NCBI GenBank assembly: GCA_963678675.1
Contig: OY783197.1
Location: forward strand, 7,959,069 to 8,023,068
Direction: 5' to 3'
Length of the DNA stretch: 64,000 nt
From: Xiphydria camelus
Lineage: Eukaryota; Arthropoda; Insecta; Hymenoptera; Xiphydriidae
Shown: positions 33,299 through 45,198 of the stretch, piece by piece
Numbering within the stretch: position 1 is the first letter of the stretch
Layout: every line of letters starts with the position of its first letter
Notes under the pieces: generated by a model
The model's input: only the letters and a program-made list of their open reading frames with translations
Told to the model about the DNA's origin: nothing
Database searches by the model: none
Position numbers and translations under genes: made by a program

Positions 33299-34790
33299 TA
33301 AATTGGAACTTGTGTGATAGTATAATACGAAAGAGGAAATATATAAATAAAGAAAAAAAATAATAAAGTAGATACTCCATTATTGTAATCCAATTCCATT
33401 GTATCCCTTATTTTTCTCCCACGACTTTAATTGTTGATAGTGGATGGATCAGCTAATAAATTTGATTTTTATTCACTATCAACGATCAAAGTCGTGGCAG
33501 AAAAATAAGGGATACAATGGAATTGGATTACAGTAATGTAGTAACTACTTTATTATTATTTTTTCTCTATCGATATATTTCCTCTTTCGTATTATACTAT
33601 CCCACACAAGTTCGAATTTATATACCGACCTGTCAAATGTGAAGTGTACATGTACCTCACTTTCATTAAGTATTACTGCAGAACGAGTACGTTAGAAGAT
33701 TTTCATGAAGACTCACGATTTTCTCACATGTTATCTCGTACAGGTGCAACCGAAGAGGATCTAGCTCGTGTACTGTCCATAAAAAGATGACTCGATGGAC
33801 ATCGGAGAATGTCCGGCTTGTCACGGAGCGCCTATTACCTACGGTACATTAATTGCAATACGCGCTTCTCGTTTCATTCAACTATTCCAGCGTTAAATAA
33901 CTTTTACTTCTTTCAAGGTAATAAACTTTTATGAACTGTTCGTGGTAGGAGGCAGCGATCGATATTAGCGACTCGTCGTAGACAAGTTCGTCTATTAAAA
34001 CTAAAAGGCAATTCGGTGTACCGAACTACTACTGCGATAATGTGCCCGAGCTCACGGTCTATTCTGCGATTAACATTAACATAATCGTGATTATGCTCGG
34101 GTGATGGGTGTTCCAAAAGAGGTAAAGTTGATACTAAACATCGGATGCTGTAAGCTGACTTGCTAGTGTATGCTTTGCAACTGGAACATCATCGCAGGAA
34201 TAATTTGTCTACGATTAGTCACAATCATTGATCGCTGCACCCTACGATGAACAGTTTGTACAAGGTAAATACTTTGAAAGAGAAGTGAAAGTTATTTAAA
34301 GCAGGAATAATTGAAACGAAAAGCGCATATTGCAATAAATGTACCGTGGGTAATAGGCGCTCGGTGACAAGTCTGACATTCTCCGATGTCCATCGAGTCA
34401 TCTTTTTACGGACAGGACACGAGCTAGGTCCTCTTCGGTTGCACCTGTACGAGATGACATGTCAGAGTCTGCAGTAATATTTAATGAGATAAAAGTGAGG
34501 TACATGTACACTTCACATTTGACAGGTCGGTATATAAATTCGAACTTGGGATAGTATAATACGAAAGAGGGACTATATCGATAAAGAAAAAATAATAATA
34601 AAGTAGTTACTACATTACTGTAATCCAATTCCATTGAGAATCCCTTATTTTTCTGCCACGACTTTGATAGTTGATAGTGAATAAAAATCAAATTTATTAG
34701 CTGATCCATCCACTATCAACAATTAAAGTCGTGGTAGAAAAATAAGGGATATAATGGAATTGGATTACAATAATGGAGTAACTACTTTAA
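33299..34790. repeat. 1.5-kb palindrome with internal smaller hairpins
   Basis: Arms 33299-33880 and about 34315-34790 are inverted copies. They carry GTGAGGTACATGTACACTTC, a short frame reading TGATEEDLARVL, and the block GGAGAATGTCCGGCTTGTCAC. Each arm contains its own inverted pair (CACTATCAACGATC type). The central 430 bp is unique and includes a minus-strand 67-residue frame of no known relation. Unclassified. Confidence 0.65.
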
Positions 34791-34967
34791 ACACTTGGGG
34801 AAACTCACCGAAGAAACCCGAATAATTATTATCTTATCACTTGTACACTTGATTTCGAGGTTAGATGCTTCGATCTCCCGAATCGACAGCTACCGGGAGA
34901 TCAGGGGGGCCTTTCTCGAGTCACTCGTATCTTTGCGTGCACGCAACTCAGCGAAGAGACCAATTAG

Positions 34968-35079
34968 GATCAAGTATTCCATTGCGGTGGGGGTCCTGAT
35001 TGGTCTACTCGCTAAGAAACGTATACGCATCTTAGCGAGTAGACCAATCAGGATCCCCACCACAACGGAATACTTGATC
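34968..35079. repeat. 112-bp hairpin
   Basis: Arms of about 52 bp begin GATCAAGTATTCC and pass through ACCAATCAGGA (one arm has ACCAATTAGG nearby). The loop is AAACGTATACGCAT. It lies in CCGTATG-family-like flanking sequence (34840-34920). Confidence 0.75.
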
Positions 35080-35084
35080 TGCAA

Positions 35085-35934
35085 CAGTTAATAGATGATT
35101 TTTATTCGCATTGGCATGTTTATGATGATATTTGCAATTAATGTTCTACTCGGACTGAAATGAGTCGTAAGGTCAGCATCGAAGCTGTAAATGATGTGGT
35201 AATAATTAAATTAAATTTCTTTACGAGTAAGGGCGAAATTTCAGCGGTGCATGCAAAAGGATTTCTTAAAACTATTCCAACGTATCGAGTTAATTATTAT
35301 ATAATTAACTAACATTTATCATCAACTGATTTAGTAGGTGTAGTTTCTGCTCTATAATATCGGTATTATATTTCGGTTAATGACTTTTTATGATGCGCGC
35401 ATGCTCACTTCCAACGCATTTAGCACTTAGTGAGTTTTACCATTTAAAGATTTAATAAAATTAAGCTACTAGGTCCAGTTAGGTGAATTTTACAAAATAT
35501 GTTAGGTAGTGTCTTTTTGCAGGAAGGGGACGATATATACTGTCATAAGTGGTATCTTTATATGTGATGAAACAATTCGTCATGGTCATTGGAAGAGTAG
35601 ACTTAGAGAGAGTTCAAGGTAAAACGTCTTCATGGATTTCTGTAGACGACCAAAATATAAGAGAAATCCGATGGTCTGTAAATTCGAAAGCGGTATATGT
35701 TTTATTTCTCCAAAATACTAAGGCAAAGTGAAAAATATAAGGGCTCTATCTAGTCTATAAATCCCTTTCAAAATATCACGAGAATAAATCAAAAGTAACG
35801 TGGTTATAATTAATTGGCTCGTATCGGTATAAAATGTGAGACTTTAATTGTGTGGTAATAAAAAGCTGTTCTTCTACATGTACGTATCTTTCTCATGAAT
35901 AAATTCTAAAAAGTAGTGAAATCCCCCCTAAAAA
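35085..35934. other. Stretch without a recognised gene
   Basis: AT-rich. A 60-residue plus-strand frame at 35549-35731 (MKQFVMVIGRVDLERVQG...) looks coding-like but matches nothing I know. No termini or repeats recognised. Confidence 0.35.
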
Positions 35935-37749
35935 CAGATTCTCTGTAAAAAAAAGGCGGCATGTTCATTCAGTGCCAACAAAAATTGATACGTAAAATAC
36001 TCTCCAAAAGATTTGAAATCAATTGAAGGGCTCGGGGCAACAAGGGATATAAGCCACATTTTACGCGAAAATGAAATTTCTGCTCTGATGGATTGCTGTA
36101 ATGCAAGGCCGAAGTCACAACAAATATTACATACATATTGCAACATATGGCGCCAACAGCCGAGAATGCCGTTGTTGTATATTTATTAAGTTGGTACTTA
36201 TTTTCATACAAGAAGGTTATAAGCCACACAAAAGTCATCATGGCCACTGTGACTGGGAGGACGTGCAAATGAAAACAGACTGAAAACGAGTTCAATTCAA
36301 GTGATAGTAATCGTTATTTCGACTCAGATGATTCAGTTAAAGACCGGGATTATGTTGAAACAAGCTCAACTTCTGATGATGAATTCTTCAGCGATTTATC
36401 GGTAAGTAAGTTTTATAGCGGCTTATGCCCTTTATGCAGAAATAAAAATGGCTTATGCCCTTCTATAGAAAAAAATAACAAAGTGCTGTAATATTAATAA
36501 ATTTTAATTATTGTTCACTAAAAATTGAATCTTTTCTTAAAGTTGAGGTTTACTAGTGAAAATAAATCTGAGTTTGCACTGTGCTATAATTATGTTCTTG
36601 CAAAAACAAAGACGATTCTCTAATTTGTGGCTTGTGACCTTTTTGCATTAAAAATATTTACTAGTCACTGGGTAATTAAAATATTGTTACAGGAGAATTG
36701 CAACCAAAATTTTGATACTATTCGTTAAGTGCTACCCTTCTAATCGTAGAATATAAAACTATGTTCCTTTTTTATACCAAAATAAAATACCAAATATAAA
36801 TATTATATATAAATATTATATATATAATATAAATATAAATATTATATTTATTATTAAATATTATAAATACCAAAAATAGATATTTCTTTTTTTTAATAAA
36901 AAAAGTAATATGTCACTTGGTTTTTAAATAAATGTTTTTTTCAAGTATGTAAATTATTTTTTAAAATTAAATATTCACTATCAAAAGCACTGCCTTCAAC
37001 TGTTTGTACACACTTAAAACAAAATTAGTCCGACTTATTTTATGATTTCAGGATTTGAATGATATATTCAAACCGAGTTTTCTCAGAGTGATGAAAATGT
37101 GGCTTATATCCCTTGTTGCCCCGAGCCCTTCAATTAAGATCGCCATGTTCAAGATTTATGTATTAAAAGTAAAAGGCATCATTTGAAAGGAAAATTATTG
37201 TAAATCAAGTTACTAAAAAATTCGACTAAAAAAATTTATAAAAAAATTTTAATAAAAAAGAACTTGCCGCGTTTTTTCCTTCAAAATAAAAAATTCAGAC
37301 AGAATTATACTCGATGTTTATGCACTTATGATTTTAAATAAATTCATACACTCTTATATGATACCACCAGTATACCGAATGTCGCACAGGAAACCGATCA
37401 GGCGAGGCCTTCTGAATTTCTCTGAATTTGACTTCGGCAGTGCAATTTATGAATCACTCTAGCACCGTCCAAGCACTACCAATTATTTGGCATAGTGGAC
37501 AAAATATAAAAACTTAAACGCGGCAAGTTCTTTTTTATTACAATTTTTTATAAATTTTTTTAGTCGAATTTTTTAGTTACTTGATTTACAATAATTTTCC
37601 TTTCAAATGATGCCTTTTACTCTTTTAATACATAAATCTTGAACATGGCGATCTTAATTGATTTCAAATCTTTTTTGGAGAGTATTTTACGTATCAATTT
37701 TTGTTGGCACTGAATGAACATGCCGCCTTTTTTTTTTACAGAGAATCTG
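35935..37749. mobile_element. 1.8-kb element with CAGATTCTCTGT inverted ends
   Basis: The left arm (CAGATTCTCTGTAAAAAAAAGG, 35935-36080) is inverted at the right (37096-37135 and 37656-37749), with arms of about 130 bp split on the right by a nested hairpin. The interior encodes a short Ser/Asp-rich segment (SDSNRYFDSDDSVKDRDYVE, about 36300-36400) followed by GTAAGTAAG, a plausible splice donor. This resembles the acidic N-terminus of many transposases, but the remainder is absent. Confidence 0.65.
37136..37655. repeat. Nested hairpin element with AATT target duplication
   Basis: 520 bp. Arms of about 130 bp begin AAGATCGCCATGTTCAAG, flanked by AATT at 37132-37135 and 37656-37659. The intact left arm of the surrounding element (36015-36030) shows the empty site. 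The centre holds a scrap of CCGTATG-family sequence (37385-37520). Confidence 0.85.
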
Positions 37750-37814
37750 GTTTTGTGGTTTAATTACGGGAAATATAACGCAGGTTTTTTCGAAGAACTT
37801 CTGTGAAGGCGAAG

Positions 37815-38053
37815 AAGTGCTCCAAGCAAAGCACGTGATTTTCTGTGGAACTGTAGCTGAAGAAAAATATGAATCTTCGTGGACAATTTATGCTCTAGTG
37901 CTGCAAACATCAGCTTTGTCTTCTCCGCCACACACAGTCACTGGTTCCATGCCAAAGATGCAAACCACACGTCATGCAAAAGCCACGTTTGTTTACATCT
38001 GGAACCCAAATAGACTAGTTCCAGATACTGCCACCAGATGTCATGTTCGATAA
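37815..38053 (+). pseudogene. SWIM/YqaJ-type transposon protein fragment
   Basis: Frame reading EEVLQAKHVIFCG and YALVLQTSALSSPPH. I recognise this pattern (x-VLxAxHII...CLQTSxL) from invertebrate transposon proteins that combine a SWIM zinc finger with a YqaJ-like exonuclease domain. A second fragment of the same region lies at 46533-46739. Only this short part is present. The frame ends at 38053 without a zinc finger. Confidence 0.45.
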
Positions 38054-38175
38054 TTGAAATCGCCAATAGGTGATATCGGTGAGAGAGCCTCCTAGCGACC
38101 CGTAGGCGAACTGATGCGAGCGGCGGCCATATTGTAGAAACAGAATTTAAATATAAACGTTTGTACCTATGCAAT

Positions 38176-38580
38176 AGCTGTGTTTTTAGCGAATTAATCG
38201 CGACTATTATCTGGTGTTGATGCGGATAAGTATAAGACTAAAATAGCTCTATGCGGTGGTGTTGATCCTTACGAAGTTTGTTTAAAAAGTACCGATAAAC
38301 GTTACGATCTTGTATCGAATGTTACACGGGAGGACCTGTTTCTATACCTGGTATTATCAACGGAATTATACTCATTAAAACAACTTAAAAGCTTTAAAGC
38401 TATGGGTGCGCATAACACTAAGGCATTGTATTGTGTAGAACATCACGTTCTGGCTACATCAGAAAAGGTGAAAGTCTTGCAGACATCATTCCTATCCATT
38501 TATTGCAAACAACACTTACTGTTGACTGCGCAATGTCAAATCTGTAAGCCAATAATCTGTCTCCAAAAGACCCAAACGTA
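38176..38580 (+). pseudogene. SWIM/YqaJ-type protein N-terminal exon
   Basis: Open stretch of about 135 codons including CGGVDPYEVC, NVTREDLFLYLVLSTELYSLKQLKSFKAMGA. This is the start typical of the multicopy SWIM/YqaJ transposon proteins. The SWIM finger (C-x-C...C-x-H) expected after it is missing. It lies beside, and converges with, the minus-strand THAP gene, as in ISL2EU elements that encode both proteins. No ATG in frame, so the true start lies in a lost exon or upstream. Confidence 0.5.
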
Positions 38581-38909
38581 ACCTCATCATCGTTAATATA
38601 AATTCACTGAACTTGGGTAATGTATTTTGATGGGTGTATTTTATTTTTTCTTCAACAAAATTAAAAAGGTGTAATAACTAAGTAAAGGTAGGAAGTCCGG
38701 TATAAAACTTGACCTTGCTATCATTATCTCTGAAAGACTCGTCAGTCAACAACAAACTTTTCACTTTCTCACGAAGGTTCATAACTTCAGCTCTTAAGGC
38801 GACATTGTCCATACTGAGGCATACATAGTCTTTCCTGACATTGTTTAAAACGTCCTCACTTTTTAACAAATTTACTTTCAAGGCACCATTCTCTTTTTGT
38901 AAGACTATA

Positions 38910-41900
38910 CCGTATGTCCAATGGCTAGTCGAGCAGGTGCAGCGACCTGAATTTTTCTGAAATTTGACTTCGGCAGTGTTTTAGTTAGAGTTGGCTTTGG
39001 AAGATGGCGCTACGTACGAGCGAAATATTTGAAATGGTAAAAGCAGGAGGTAGATAAATGCGGGAGAAGTGAAGTGTAACCTCAAAATTGTGAATGTTGG
39101 AATAATGGTGAGTAATTGTTTGAAACGATAAGACATAATAATTCGGGTTTCTTTTCGATGTTCAACCAAATAACACGACTGATATTTAATTGCAGAGAGA
39201 AACTGATGCGACTGGCAGTCGTGGAGGAAGGGGCTACCGTCAACGTGGTCCTCGCCAGAGTGGTCGAGCTCTGCCTCGTCGACGAAAGGTGCAATTGAAA
39301 TGAAATTAAAGTCTGAGTCAAGGTGAAAATTTGAAGACATGGAAAGAAAACGCGGCAGAGTCGCCGACAGAAGGAGTGAGTAAAGTGCGAAAGAAAAGTG
39401 CAGTGACGCCGAAAAACCACGTGGAAGACAGTGACGAACAGCAGCAGCAACTGGTCGACACTGCTCAACTCCGCACCAGCTCCTGAATGATATCTCGCCG
39501 ATCGCGATACGCGACCGCTCCGATGGACAACGATTCCAGACATTCGAGTCGTAGTAGCAGCAAGGACAGCAGCAGCAGCAGCAGCAGCGTCAACGGCAGG
39601 GGCACTCTTTTAAAGCGAAGGCAGTCCAAGACCGACTCGAATAGCTGTAAGAGAAAGACGCATCGGCGGAAACATGAAATATCGAAGCAAGACTTGCAGT
39701 GAGAGTGTGGTAAAAGAAAGAAAAAAAATGACAGAGACGAGGCGACGAGACAGAGGAGGAAGTCGTCACCACGAAGGGTTCCTGAAACGGTACCAGTACT
39801 AGCAACGTGTGAAGAGTTCAAGAGAACGGGCCATCTACACCCAGTCGCAAATCATGCAGAGTTCCTGTGACATCTGATAGCGGCATCACGTCAGGAGTAT
39901 GAACGGTGGAGAAGAACGGGAGCCTCGCTGAAAAAGGAAGGAGCAGTGTTGGCGATGGCGGTGACAGCCCGGATCATGAGCAAAGGCTGAAGAACCTTGA
40001 GCGTTTTTGATAAAAAGTGGACGTGACTCGAAGCAGTTATCGTAATCGATTTACGCCGACACTGGTGCCGTAGCCAATCTCGATCACAATGGATTCTTCC
40101 AACTAGAGGCGGTTTCTATATCACTCGTCGCCGTTGATCCTTTCCCTCTCAATCCTTGTACATAATGCATCTGTTAATATGAAGTTTGATCCGAAACACT
40201 TCCATCCTTCCTATTGTAACACTCTCGTAACAATACGGTCCGATTATTTTATATTCATAAGGTTTTATCAGCTTTACGCGTTATTCCTCGTTATTTTCGT
40301 TATTTAACCTTGCATTCATACATTATTACTGATGGATTATTAATAAATTAATTCATGAAAGTGACTCTACTGGCTTGTGCTATTTTTCGTCCGGTATTTC
40401 CTTCCGCAAGATATTTGGATAAATGTACCCCTTCGATCTTGAAGAGTTTGGTTGGAATAAGCAAGACGGATAGTGGACAGAGTTTAGGCATTAGGAGGCA
40501 TACAAGATGTCACAATCAGCGGGACAGGATTTCGTGTAATCATGATTTATTAGAATTTTTCATTCATAAAATTAGCTCCCGCAGGGGAAATTACATTTTG
40601 TACTGTAAACTATGAGATAGATGTATCTCATCTAGAGCTACTAATGAAGTATAAAATATCAATTGAACACAGATTTGTTGATACAGAAACGATTACTATC
40701 CACTTCACTTACTATAAATCATGATTACACGAAATCATGTCCCGCTGATTGTGACATCTTGTATGCCTCCTAATGCCTAAACTCTGTCCACTATCCGTCT
40801 TGCTTATTCCAACCAAACTCTTCAAGATCGAAGGGGTACATTTATCCAAATATCTTGCGGAAAGAAATACCGGACGAAAAATAGCACAAGCCAGTAGAGT
40901 CACTTTCATGAATTAATTTATTAATAATCCATCAGTAATAATGTATGAATGCAAGGTTAAATAACGAAAATAACGAGGAATAACGCGTAAAGCTGATAAA
41001 ACCTTATGAATATAAAATAATCGGACCGTATTGTTACGAGAGTGTTACAATAGGAAGGATGGAAGGGTTTCGGATCAAACTTCATATTAACAGATGCATT
41101 ATGTACAAGGATTGAGAGGGAAAGGATCAACGGCGACGAGTGATATAGAAACCGCCTCTAGTTGGAAGAATCCATTGTGATCGAGATTGGCTACGGCACC
41201 AGTGTCGGCGTAAATCGATTACGATAACTGCTTCGAGTCACGTCCACTTTTTATCAAAAACGCTCAAGGTTCTTCAGCCTTTGCTCATGATCCGGGCTGT
41301 CACCGCCATCGCCAACACTGCTCCTTCCTTTTTCAGCGAGGCTCCCGTTCTTCTCCACCGTTCATACTCCTGACGTGATGCCGCTGTCAGATGTCACAGG
41401 AACTCTGCATGATTTGCGACTGGGTGTAGATGGCCCGTTCTCTTGAACTCTTCACACGTTGCTAGTACTGGTACCGTTTCAGGAACCCTTCGTGGTGACG
41501 ACTTCCTCCTCTGTCTCGTCGCCTCGTCTCTGTCATTTTTTTTCTTTCTTTTACCACACTCTCACTGCAAGTCTTGCTTCGATATTTCATGTTTCCGCCG
41601 ATGCGTCTTTCTCTTACAGCTATTCGAGTCGGTCTTGGACTGCCTTCGCTTTAAAAGAGTGCCCCTGCCGTTGACGCTGCTGCTGCTGCTGCTGCTGTCC
41701 TTGCTGCTACTACGACTCGAATGTCTGGAATCGTTGTCCATCGGAGCGGCCGCGTATCGCGATCGGCGAGATATCATTCAGGAGCTGGTGCGGAGTTGAG
41801 CAGTGTCGACCAGCTGCTGCTGCTGTTCGTCACTGTCTTCCACGTGGTTTTTCGGCGTCACTGCACTTTTCTTTCGCACTTTACTCACTCCTTCTGTCGG

Positions 41901-42354
41901 CGACTCTGCCGCGTTTTCTTTCCATGTCTTCCAATTTTCACCTTGACTCAGACTTTAATTTCATTTCAATTGCACCTTTCGTCGACGAGGCAGAGCTCGA
42001 CCACTCTGGCGAGGACCACGTTGACGGTAGCCCTTTCCTCCACGACTTCCAGTCGCATCAGTTTCTCTCTGCAATTAAATATCAGTCGTGTTATTTGGTT
42101 GAACATCGAAAAGAAACCCGAATTATTATGTCTTATCGTTTCAAATAATTACTCACCATTATTCCAACATTCACAATTTTGAGGTTACACTTCACTTCTC
42201 CCGCATTTATCTACCTCCCGCTTTTACCATTTCAAATATTTCGCTCGTACGTAGCGCCATCTTCCAAAGCCAACTCTAACTAAAAAACTGCCGAAGTCAA
42301 ATTTCAGAAAAATTCAGGTCGCTGCACCTGCTCGACTAGCCATTGGACATACGG
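38910..42354. repeat. Giant 3445-bp palindromic transposon (CCGTATGTCC family)
   Basis: Two arms of exactly 1641 bp (38910-40550 and 40714-42354) around a 163-bp loop. Tips CCGTATGTCCAATGGC, with TA at 38908-38909 and 42355-42356. By eye there are about ten mismatches and no net length difference, so over 99 percent identity. Arms share internal words with smaller CCGTATG-family elements (GACTTCGGCAG, CTAACTCTAAC) near the tips, while their inner 1.3 kb is unique here. No transposase. This is the largest member of the family in the window. Confidence 0.9.
39196..39717 (+). other. Possible captured host-gene exons in the palindrome arm
   Basis: After a splice-acceptor-like TTTAATTGCAG (ends 39195) comes a frame rich in Arg/Gly (TGSRGGRGYRQRGPRQSGR). 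Further on are KTWKENAAESPTEGVSK and a Ser/Lys/Arg tract MDNDSRHSSRSSSKDSSSSS with HRRKHEISKQDLQ, in frames broken by a few stops. RGG and Ser/Arg tracts are typical of RNA-binding host proteins, not transposases. The same sequence is mirrored at 41550-42070. I cannot name the gene. Chance low-complexity coding is the alternative. Confidence 0.35.
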
Positions 42355-42899
42355 TATGTAAGAAATAATGCACTCATTATTCTGGAATGCCGGGACACAG
42401 GTGGTTTGATTGTTGGTCCTTCCATTTCTTGATTCCTTTTGCGACGCATATCAGCTCTACGAGCTCGTGACATAGACACGTTGACAAATTTTTGGTCACT
42501 TTCTCTTCGTGAATAGCCCAAAAACAAACTAGGGACCCAATCTACGTTAGTCTCGTCAAATAACTGTGCAGTTTTACCTTCGAAACACAGAGAGTAAGGT
42601 TAGAATATTTGTTGACTAACTAGTTTTGGTATATAATTACAACTTACCAGTAACAAAGTATATGTTGCAGACTTTTACGTCCCTGCTTCTGTTTTTTGTT
42701 AATTTAAATAGCTCAGGCCGATTTATTCGTGAAAGCCAAGTTGCCCGCCTCCTCGTAGAGATCCATGGTTTTGTTACACTGGTTTTCAATCACAGGCGGT
42801 AAACCATATAAATTAACGGAGTTACCATCCTTTCCGTATGTTGCCGAGCAACCAACAATGGCACAAATTACCATCTTAACAAGATCGCAGCCTGCTTAA

Positions 42900-43357
42900 A
42901 GGTCGGGACATACATTACCGGGTCGTGCCAGGGCCGAGATACGGCCGTCATTCGGCCCTGGCACGGCACGTTAAAGGGTGAAACATACATTACCGGGCCG
43001 TGCCAGGGTCGAATACGGCCGAAGAGGAAGAAATGGTCAGAACCCTTGCACGGCGCGTGTATGTAGGAATCATACATGTCCGTCAGTCGTCAGTTGTCTT
43101 GGAAACTGCTAGGTTGTTTGCACTAAAACACGTAAATTACGGAAACACGAGAAGCGCGGCCGGACCATCACCGTAAAAAAAGTAAAACTGAACTAACTGG
43201 CCCGGCCCGGTGACGGTCCGTTGGCGACGCCCGGTCACGGCCCGGTAAAGTGAGAACAAAAGAATTTGATTCTATTGGACAGATCGTCCGCCGGACAACG
43301 GACGATACTCGGCCGTGCTCCGGCCCTGGCACGGCCCGGTAATGTATGTCCCGACCT
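42900..43357. repeat. TTAA-flanked MITE with GGCCGTGCC clusters
   Basis: Ends AGGTCGGGACATACATTACC and its reverse complement, TTAA at 42896-42899 and 43358-43361. Internal inverted units (CGTGCCAGGGCCG, TACGGCC, and a second tip-like copy at about 42973) make a compound foldback. Sits 26 bp upstream of the THAP gene start, so it may have entered its promoter. Confidence 0.8.
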
Positions 43358-43408
43358 TTAAACGTTTAATTATAAAAAGCAACGAAAACGTCTTTACGGA
43401 GCTCTATA

Positions 43409-43550
43409 CCGTATGTCTGACGGCAAGCGCAACACCACTTCGGCAGTTTTTACCGACGATGGTCGAATCTTGCATTAGATCCAATGCAATTTTCGACCAT
43501 CGTCGGTAAAAACTGCCGAAGTGGTGTTGTGCTTGCCGTCAGACATACGG
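43409..43550. repeat. CCGTATGTC hairpin MITE (142 bp)
   Basis: Arms of about 65 bp start CCGTATGTCTGACGGCAAGC, with TA at 43407-43408 and 43551-43552. Near-perfect stem with a short loop (ATTAGATCCAAT). Confidence 0.9.
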
Positions 43551-44346
43551 TATTTATATCTGATAATCTAACATCTATTTCTACAACATAGCCGCCGTTC
43601 GCATCTCCATAGAGTACGCAGTGGATATAGAATATACCGTGACGTCACGCCGATATCGGCTATAGTGATAAATGTGACAGACGCTCCGTATAGTTCGGCA
43701 ATTGTTTGCCGTCTTTTTCGAATAATCAAGATAGTGAACGGAAGCAGTGCTTTTTCCCTAGTTGGTTGTGCATCAAGAGTAGGAAAGGAGACATCCGTAT
43801 CTCAGAAGAAGTGCCATCAGATAAGTTACTTCCTGACCGTTTTAACCTCATTTTGATTAAATCTTCGGACAAATAACTTTGTGGTTATTCTATTTTTGTT
43901 TTCAGCGTCATAATAATGTGCCTGCCCAGAGATTCACGACCCTGCAAAGGAATTCACGACTGTTAAAGAAGTGCCTGGGAAAGAGTTTTAAAAAAATACA
44001 GCACTACATGCTTGTATCGAAGGTACATGAAGTTTGTTGGTTATTAGTACTCGCTAATAATTGTTTCTTTCCACTGTATTATACCTTATAATATTATATT
44101 ATATTTCAGAGGCACAATAACAAACCCAGATAGAAAAGTTCCTCCAGAATTGCGGTACAATGTCACGGTAGAAATATCAGGTTCTACCAATACAACGTGC
44201 TTCGACAAGGTCTGCATCAACGCTGGCGATATATTGGCGGTCTTGGCGGCACTGCACTAATCCTATGGCACACTTTTCCATATTATTACGGCAGTATAGC
44301 TGCACAGCGGTCCGGTAATATACCGTCTTCCTGTACTGACAGTATA

Positions 44347-44731
44347 TCGATGGCTTAGGCGCATTAGGTCGTATCCCCGAAACAGTAAATTTTACAGGAG
44401 ACACAAAAAACTTCACAGTGACAATATTTAAGACAAGTTTGATATTTTCTTAGGTCAGTTACAACTAAAATATAATCAAGAAAAGTATTTTAGATGCATT
44501 TTAAAATTATCTTCCATGTTTGATTATTTTTGTGTGATACGTCCTATTGTATATTCTTGCTTTGTCGGTTACGTATGACCTTTTGAAATAATAAAATAGA
44601 GAGCGTTTTAAATGGAGATAAGGCTTACGATGTATTGTAGGGACATACTTTTGAGGGTTACAATCAAATGGCGTTAAAAACGCAATAACGTGTTTTTTGT
44701 GGGTTACGACTTATTGCGCCTAAGCCATCAA
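44347..44731. repeat. TCGATGGC-ended MITE
   Basis: 385 bp, ends TCGATGGCTTAGGCGCA and TTGCGCCTAAGCCATCAA, TA at 44345-44346 and 44732-44733. AT-rich interior without coding. It entered the same TATATATG stretch of repeat X that the copy-A hairpin (27297) uses. Confidence 0.8.
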
Positions 44732-44862
44732 TATATGCATTTTGCCTCCAATATGCCTCCAATTAAAAATCTCTAGAATTGCTGTACAATGCGACGGTAG
44801 AAATGTCAGGTTCTACCGACACGACGTGCTTCGACAAAGTCTGCATCAACTTTGGCGGTATA

Positions 44863-45198
44863 CAGTAGATTCTCGATTATCCGAGGTAATTGGGACCGAG
44901 GATACCTCGGTTAAAAATAAAACTCGGATAATCCGCAGTTCTTTTAAATTGCTCGTGGATGACGAAGAAAAATCCAAAAGGGACATTATACAGTTTTATA
45001 TTTACTTACATATGTATTTTATCTTACAAAGAAGTCTTTGGTGGATTTTTGAGTTAATTTTTTGCCTCTCTTGGAAGCAGCGATGTTGCAGCAACATCGA
45101 TACGAGTCGATACAGGAGTCGCTGGGAGTCAGGAGAGAGCCCTCGGTTAATCCGGAGCCTAGGTTAACCGGGACTTGTGGATAACCGCGAGTCTATTG
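44863..45198. repeat. pogo/Tigger-like MITE (copy B)
   Basis: 336 bp, CAGTAGATTC and GAGTCTATTG-like ends, TA on both sides (44861-44862, 45199-45200). Same position in repeat X as the MITE at 27581. Confidence 0.85.

Larger units (their letters stand above)
31148..34790 (+). repeat. Repeat X, copy C, with palindromic insertions
   Basis: Starts with X sequence (GTGAATGTGACAGACGC, 31150) to about 31420. There follow about 600 bp not shared with the other copies (31500-32070, no gene seen), then the GTGAGGTATATGTACACTTC block at 32185. A CCGTATG-family element (32227-33296) interrupts it at a TA, and the X sequence resumes as TATAAATTGGAACTTG. Confidence 0.55.
38640..42874 (-). pseudogene. THAP-domain transposase N-terminal half, split by the giant palindrome
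   Basis: The minus-strand start at 42874 reads MVICAIVGCS...VNLYGLPPV, the C-x4-C and LPxx of a THAP DNA-binding domain. A probable intron follows (donor GTAAGT near 42648). Next come DWVPSLFLGYSRRE (42540), a basic region, then past the palindrome a coiled coil (38900-38700) and KVKFYTGLPTF (38690), the block that precedes the DDE nuclease in DDE_Tnp_4-type transposases. The catalytic domain is absent. Arrangement beside SWIM/YqaJ fragments suggests ISL2EU/IS4EU. The palindrome entered at a TA in this gene. Confidence 0.65.

Noticed and set aside
39082..39543. 153-residue ORF, mirrored at 41721-42182
   Set aside because: Antisense to the RGG-type frame, with no domain and low-complexity composition.
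39465..39821. Leucine-rich 118-residue ORF, mirrored at 41443-41799
   Set aside because: Antisense of the Ser-rich tract. Appears twice only because of the palindrome.
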